Made by a program: the position numbers and the translations under genes
Assembly (NCBI GenBank): GCA_937896265.1
Contig: CALBMD010000278.1
Span: forward strand, 1-10,514
From: an uncultured Pseudomonadota bacterium
GTDB taxonomy: Bacteria; Bdellovibrionota_B; Oligoflexia; Oligoflexales; Bog-1112
DNA length: 10,514 nucleotides
Reading direction: 5' to 3'
The notes under the pieces: model-generated
What the model was told of the DNA's origin: nothing
What the model saw: only the letters and a program-made list of their open reading frames with translations
Database searches by the model: none
Shown here: positions 6,231 through 10,514 of the stretch, in pieces
Numbering within the stretch: the stretch's first letter is position 1
Layout of the letters: every line of letters begins with the position of its first letter

Positions 6231-7403
6231 CTAAACGAAGCTTTGCTCAATAGCTAAAATCCAATAGTTTTCGCGAAACCATTCTTCTGCTGTCAAAAAA
6301 AGCCTAGTATCTCTTAACTGGAGCTTGCCAGCAGCAATGGCTGCTTTGATTTTAGTAGTAGGCTTAAATACTAAGTCTGTTTTAGCTTCGATATAAGCGT
6401 AGTCGATGCCGCGCTTGGTGCGAAGCCCAGCTAGCAACACTTCAAGGAGCCACTCTTTTTTACTGCGCTGATCGCCTTGGAGCAGAGTTTGCTCTTGGGG
6501 ACTTTTATGTGCTAGCAGCTCTTCTTTAGTAAAAAGACCAATGTTGGTAGAGTAACTATAGCGCCAGCCAATCTTAGTGTCTGGTAAATAGCCAGAAGCA
6601 CCAGCACCAACGCCAATATAAGGCTTATCTGTCCAATAGAGCCAGTTATGCCGGCAGCTAAAACCTGGTTTGGACCAATTAGAGACCTCTTCGTGGTCAA
6701 AGCCAACATTAGCTAAGGCTTCTTGTGCTATCTTGTAGAAAGCTTCTTGTGTCGCCTCTTCAAGGCTTGCTAGGCGACCTCTATGCATTGCTCGCCCTAG
6801 AGGTGTGTTTTTTTCGTAAGACAGATTATAAAGACTCAAATGACTAGGATCTAAGCTCAAGGCTTTTTGTAAATCAGCCTGCCAAAGTTCTACTGTTTGC
6901 TTTGGCCAGGCATAAATGAGATCAAGATTGAGGTTGGTGAAATACTCTCTAGCCAGGCTAATAGCTGCTGTTGTTGTTTTAGCCGTATGCCTTCTGCCTA
7001 AGATAGCTAACCCTTCATTTTGAAAGCTTTGTATGCCTATCGATAGACGATTGATGCCCAAGCTCAACCAGGAACTAAGTCGCTCTTTGTCTAAATGCTC
7101 AGGGTTTGCTTCCAAGCTTACCTCGGTATCTTTTGTTAGGTAAGGGGTAAGCAGCGTCATCACTGGCTCAAGCTCATGTGAATAGATGGAGGGAGTACCG
7201 CCACCGAAGTTGACAGAGCTAAATGTTGTCTGGCCGATAGATGTAAAGTACTGCAGCCAGTATTTTAGATGGGCTATGAGGTTGTCGCGGTATTTTAGGC
7301 GAAACTCTGCTTCATAGTAGGCTGATTTGACAAAATCACAATAGGGACAAACATAGGGGCAAAAAGGAATATGAATATAGAGACCAAAATCTTTATGCGT
7401 CAT
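6231..7403 (-). CDS. hemW: HemW, radical SAM heme chaperone (HemN-like)
   Basis: 390 aa, close to the usual size (E. coli 378). It begins with YIHIPFCPYVCPYCDF, where Cys15, Cys19 and Cys22 form the CxxxCxxC site for the 4Fe-4S cluster. GGGTP (67-71) binds S-adenosylmethionine. GINRLSIGIQSFQ, LGRRHT, LNLDLIYAWP and the RHNWLYW...YIGVGAGASGY block are all typical of HemW. HemW binds heme and helps insert it into respiratory proteins; it is often mis-annotated as oxygen-independent coproporphyrinogen oxidase. The motif here is CDF rather than the CxC of true HemN. The start overlaps the end of uvrC by 11 bp, with AGAGGG just upstream, so translation is probably coupled. It is the last gene of the uvr operon before a predicted terminator. 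Confidence 0.92.
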   Translation of the reverse strand: MTHKDFGLYIHIPFCPYVCPYCDFVKSAYYEAEFRLKYRDNLIAHLKYWLQYFTSIGQTTFSSVNFGGGTPSIYSHELEPVMTLLTPYLTKDTEVSLEANPEHLDKERLSSWLSLGINRLSIGIQSFQNEGLAILGRRHTAKTTTAAISLAREYFTNLNLDLIYAWPKQTVELWQADLQKALSLDPSHLSLYNLSYEKNTPLGRAMHRGRLASLEEATQEAFYKIAQEALANVGFDHEEVSNWSKPGFSCRHNWLYWTDKPYIGVGAGASGYLPDTKIGWRYSYSTNIGLFTKEELLAHKSPQEQTLLQGDQRSKKEWLLEVLLAGLRTKRGIDYAYIEAKTDLVFKPTTKIKAAIAAGKLQLRDTRLFLTAEEWFRENYWILAIEQSFV

Positions 7404-9222
7404 GATGCCCTCTGAAAAAAGCCAAGACAGCCTCTGCAGCTTTTTTTGTCAAAATTTCACTAAGCTCGGCAAGGCTTGCTTTTTTAATTCCTTCTAGGTC
7501 CTGAAATTTAGCAAAAAGCTTTTTGCGGCCTACAGGACCTAGGCCCTTGATCCCTTCAAGAATAGAGGTTTGGCGCACCTTTTGTCGCCTTCTACGGTGT
7601 TGCTTGAGAGCAAAACGGTGCGCTTCATCGCGTAGTTGCGTCAAGAGTTGAAAGCTAAAACTCGCTGGTACAAGTTCGATGCCTTCTTGTGATCTGGTTG
7701 TAAAGATGCGCTCGGCAGAATGATAAATGGCGCTTGAAGTTTTCTTGAGTCGGCTTTTAGCAATACTTATGATTTCAATCTCAAGATCAGGAAACTCTTC
7801 TTTTGCTTTAAGAGCGGCGTTGAGCTGGCCTAACCCGCCATCAATAAGAATAAGATCGGGAAGATCATGATCAAAGAGGGCTCTGCGAAAACGGCGTTGC
7901 ATCACCTCAAAGATCGACTGGTAGTCATCGACCTTCAAAGCCTCATCAGCTAGATTATACATGCGGTATTTTTTCTTGTTGGCTTGCGCGTTTTCAAAGG
8001 TAACGATAGAAGCGACAGTTGCTGTGCCTTGAATATGTGAGATATCAACACACTCGATGCGCAAAGGCATTTTGCTTAGACCCAAATCCCTTTGCAGGAT
8101 AGCCATTTTTTGCGCCAGAGCACCTTTTTGGCGTAGGTGCTCTTCTAGACCATAGTGAGCGTTTTTACAAGCCATGTTGACGAGCTTTTTTTCCAAGGTG
8201 CTTGTGGCGACTTTAATAACAACATTCTTAGTCAGCAAAGCCTGAGCTAGATTTTTCGCATCAGGAACGGCAAAGGGTGTCCATATGGTTTGTGCAGATT
8301 CATGTCTGCCAAAATATTGGTTAATGAAGGCTTCTAGACATTCTTGCTTCTCTAAGAGGCCTGCTTTGAGGTTAAAATGATTATTGCCAATAATGCGGCC
8401 TTGGCGCAAAAGCAGCAAATGAATGCCCAGCCACTCCCCTTTGTGGTAGTAACCAACAATGTCACCTTCAAATTCAGGAGCGATGACGACACTTTGGTTG
8501 TCACCTAGAGCTTTGAAGGCCAAAATTTGATCGCGGTAGAGGGTGGCTAGTTCATAGTTGAGGTTTTCTGAGGCCTTACCCATTTCTTGGCGAAGCTCAG
8601 CTAAGACTTCTTTCGTTTTGCCTTCCAGGACGTTTTGTGCATGACGCACCACCTCGTGGTAGACATCCTTGTTTACCTCTTTTGTGCATGGTGCGAGGCA
8701 TTTTTTCATATGATAGTAGGCGCAAGGGCGTTTGCGCATGCGGAATTCATACTCAGAGCAGCGTACCAGGGGAAAAACCTCAAATATGCGGCCCAATACG
8801 AGATTTAAACTAGTAGCGCTGCCATAGGGACCAAGATAAGTAGCTTCGCTGTCTTCTCTTTTGCGGACTTTTTTTACCCTTGGCCAGGGATGATGGTAGT
8901 CAATTTGCACAAGTGGATACTCTTTGTCATCGCGAAGTAAGATATTGTATTTGGGATTGTGGTCGCGAATTAAAGTCCGTTCTAAAAGCAGGGCCTCAAG
9001 TTCTGTATGGACAAGAAAGATTTCGAAATCAAAAACATGGCGCACCAGCGCTGCGGTTTTTATGTCGCTTGCACGGTTTGGCAAAAAATAGGAGCTAACT
9101 CTGGACTTTAGCCGCTTGGCTTTGCCGATATAAAGGACCTTTTTGTCTTCATCAAGTAAGAGATAGACACCAGGTGTCTCAGGTAGCTCTGCTAACTTTT
9201 CTTTAAAGCTGTTGCTAGTCAT
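7393..9222 (-). CDS. uvrC: UvrC, excision nuclease subunit
   Basis: 609 aa from the start chosen here, normal for the family. UvrC cuts the damaged strand on both sides of a lesion marked by UvrB. The N-terminal GIY-YIG nuclease has GVY (18-20) and YIG (31-33). Cys155, Cys167, Cys175 and Cys179 match the conserved four-cysteine site. A UVR domain that binds UvrB follows (about 200-240). The RNase-H-like nuclease has D393 (ECVDISHIQG), D461 (LIDGGLGQL) and H535 (RDEAHRFALKQHRRRR), and helix-hairpin-helix repeats close the protein (GIKGLGPVGRKKLF). Start choice: ATG at 9222 has GAGAG seven bases upstream and begins 16 bp after the uvrB stop. An in-frame ATG at 9252 would add ten residues and overlap uvrB by 14 bp, but has no ribosome site. 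All key residues are present, so it should be active. Confidence 0.95.
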   Translation of the reverse strand: MTSNSFKEKLAELPETPGVYLLLDEDKKVLYIGKAKRLKSRVSSYFLPNRASDIKTAALVRHVFDFEIFLVHTELEALLLERTLIRDHNPKYNILLRDDKEYPLVQIDYHHPWPRVKKVRKREDSEATYLGPYGSATSLNLVLGRIFEVFPLVRCSEYEFRMRKRPCAYYHMKKCLAPCTKEVNKDVYHEVVRHAQNVLEGKTKEVLAELRQEMGKASENLNYELATLYRDQILAFKALGDNQSVVIAPEFEGDIVGYYHKGEWLGIHLLLLRQGRIIGNNHFNLKAGLLEKQECLEAFINQYFGRHESAQTIWTPFAVPDAKNLAQALLTKNVVIKVATSTLEKKLVNMACKNAHYGLEEHLRQKGALAQKMAILQRDLGLSKMPLRIECVDISHIQGTATVASIVTFENAQANKKKYRMYNLADEALKVDDYQSIFEVMQRRFRRALFDHDLPDLILIDGGLGQLNAALKAKEEFPDLEIEIISIAKSRLKKTSSAIYHSAERIFTTRSQEGIELVPASFSFQLLTQLRDEAHRFALKQHRRRRQKVRQTSILEGIKGLGPVGRKKLFAKFQDLEGIKKASLAELSEILTKKAAEAVLAFFRGHHDA

Positions 9223-9238
9223 AGAAAAACTCTCATTC

Positions 9239-10514
9239 TCACTCGCCACCATAAAAAAGCAGCAGGGCTTTTAGTTCATTGGCTTCGTCGCGGGCCTGTG
9301 CGGCCTCTTCAAACTCCATTTTGGCAGCGTGCTTTTTCATGATCTTGAGCTTTGTGGCGATGGCTTTTTCTAGGTCTTGTGGGCTTTTGATACCAAGCTT
9401 AGCTAGCCGATTTAGCGGGTCTTCAGGATCCTTAGACTTGGCCATTAAGCCAAGATCTTGCATCTGATGCAGAGCCATTAAGTCCAAGGGGAGCGATTTA
9501 ACAATAGTCTGTGGCGTAATGCCATTTGCTTGATTAAAGGCAGCTTGGATTTCGCGGCGTCGATTGGTCTCATCAATAGCAGCGCGCATAGAATCTGTGG
9601 TTGCTGTAGCATAAAAAATCACTTTAGCATTTGAGTTGCGAGCAGCTCGTCCGACAGTTTGAATCAGTGAAGAGCGGGAACGTAGAAAGCCTTCTTTATC
9701 AGCGTCCATAATAGCTACAAGTTCAACTTCTGGTAGATCAAGGCCTTCTCTTAACAAGTTGATGCCAACAAGCACATCAAAACTGCCCTGACGTAAGTCG
9801 CGAAGCAGGGCCGCGCGGTCAAGGGTGTTTATTTCGCTGTGGAGATAGCGGATGCGAATACCAAGCTCAGCATAGTATTTACTCAAATCCTCAGACATTT
9901 TTTTTGTCAAGGTTGTGATTAGTACCCTGCCTTGGCGTGCGGCTGTTTTCTTAATTTCTCCTAAAAGATCATCGACTTGTGTGTTAGCGTCGCGAATAAA
10001 GATAGGAGGATCAATAAGGCCGGTTGGCCGAATAATCTGTTCTGTGATGTGCTTTTTGCAAGCCTCTAGCTCGTAGCTGCCAGGAGTTGCTGAGACATAA
10101 AGGATCTGTTTTGATTTTGCTAAAAACTCATCGAAGTCTAAGGGGCGATTATCAAGCGCTGCTGGCAAACGAAAGCCGAAGTTAACAAGGTTTTCTTTGC
10201 GAGAGCGATCACCGCGATGCATGCTTTTAATTTGTGGCACTGTGATATGGCTCTCATCAATAATAGTAAGATACTCAGGTGGGAAGTAGTCTAAAAGGCA
10301 AGGCGGTGGCTCTCCCGGCTTAGCGCCTGAGAGATATCGAGAATAATTCTCAATACCAGGACAGAAACCAAGCTGTTCGAGAGTTTCAATGTCTTGCATG
10401 GTTCTTTGTTCAAGCCTTTGCATCTCGACAAGCTTGTTGGCCTCTTTAAGTTCACGCAGTCTTTTGCCGAGATCTGTTTGAATTTCAGCAATGATATTTG
10501 CCAAATCCTTGCGA
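9239..10514 (-). CDS. uvrB: UvrB, excinuclease helicase-like subunit, 5' end outside window
   Basis: About 425 codons of the C-terminal two-thirds are visible. The frame stays open to the window edge, so the TTG at 10504 is not the start and roughly 240 residues are missing, including Walker A. Seen in order: a helical stretch, SRYLSGAKPGEPPPCLLDYF, the DExH box IIDESH, SMHRGDRSRKE, SATPGSYE, PTGLIDPP, LITTLTKKMSEDL, RYLHSEI, LVGINLLREGLDLPEVELVA, DADKEGFLRS and the arginine-bearing QTVGRAARN. It ends with a UVR domain (KKHAAKMEFEEAAQARDE) that docks to UvrC. UvrB verifies damage handed over by UvrA and recruits UvrC. It is first of the uvrB-uvrC-hemW run in this window. A small departure: the usual S-x-R-S-L before QTVGR reads SRSSL. 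Confidence 0.96.
   Translation of the reverse strand, partial: RKDLANIIAEIQTDLGKRLRELKEANKLVEMQRLEQRTMQDIETLEQLGFCPGIENYSRYLSGAKPGEPPPCLLDYFPPEYLTIIDESHITVPQIKSMHRGDRSRKENLVNFGFRLPAALDNRPLDFDEFLAKSKQILYVSATPGSYELEACKKHITEQIIRPTGLIDPPIFIRDANTQVDDLLGEIKKTAARQGRVLITTLTKKMSEDLSKYYAELGIRIRYLHSEINTLDRAALLRDLRQGSFDVLVGINLLREGLDLPEVELVAIMDADKEGFLRSRSSLIQTVGRAARNSNAKVIFYATATTDSMRAAIDETNRRREIQAAFNQANGITPQTIVKSLPLDLMALHQMQDLGLMAKSKDPEDPLNRLAKLGIKSPQDLEKAIATKLKIMKKHAAKMEFEEAAQARDEANELKALLLFYGGE

Noticed and set aside
6231..7403. True coproporphyrinogen III dehydrogenase (HemN)
   Set aside because: The cluster motif ends CDF rather than CxC, and the length and HNWLYW/GVGAGA blocks fit HemW.
9670..9700. 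SRSSL in place of S-x-R-S-L before the UvrB QTVGRAARN motif as a defect
   Set aside because: The catalytic arginines in GRAARN and all other visible UvrB motifs are intact, so this is probably ordinary divergence.

Overview
The window looks like chromosomal DNA from a moderately AT-rich Gram-negative bacterium. Two points support this: a Mot/Tol-type ion-motor pair whose B subunit carries an OmpA-like peptidoglycan-binding domain, and a standard bacterial uvrB-uvrC-hemW housekeeping block. The phylum cannot be fixed by eye. A deltaproteobacterial or Bdellovibrio-like lineage is only a guess, based on the phospholipase-B-like SGNH protein.

Layout. (1) Bases 2-1108, plus strand: the 3' part of an SGNH/GDSL hydrolase-like gene that runs off the left edge. 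Its C-terminal catalytic block looks altered. (2) Bases 4201-1126, minus strand: a tight three-gene operon. It encodes a ZorA-like MotA/TolQ-family channel with a long helical tail, a ZorB-like MotB/OmpA protein, and a short protein that resembles the C-terminal EH_signature domain of ZorC. This is the most interesting part of the window: it reads as a minimal Zorya-type anti-phage module with no ZorD helicase/nuclease and no ZorE, and the operon ends against a convergent gene. (3) Bases 4202-4463: a divergent regulatory gap with a palindrome, a C-free G/T-rich tract and a likely tRNA promoter. (4) Bases 4464-4550, plus strand: tRNA-Leu(CAA) with an encoded CCA. (5) Bases 4551-5074: a gene-free stretch dominated by a 99-bp GC-rich inverted repeat (97/99 identical) around a 148-bp AT-rich spacer. 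(6) Bases 6109-5075, minus strand: a short membrane-anchored RmuC-like nuclease-domain protein. (7) Bases 10514-6231, minus strand: uvrB (5'-truncated by the window), uvrC and hemW, closely spaced or overlapping, followed by a probable intrinsic terminator.

How they fit together. UvrB and UvrC act together in nucleotide excision repair, and hemW appears to be co-transcribed with them. The ZorA/ZorB pair would form a proton-driven inner-membrane motor fixed to the cell wall, with the small third protein as its cytoplasmic partner. The tRNA gene and the inverted repeat mark the boundary between the conserved repair block and the accessory, defence-like block. All function calls come from reading motifs in the translated sequence; no database search was run.
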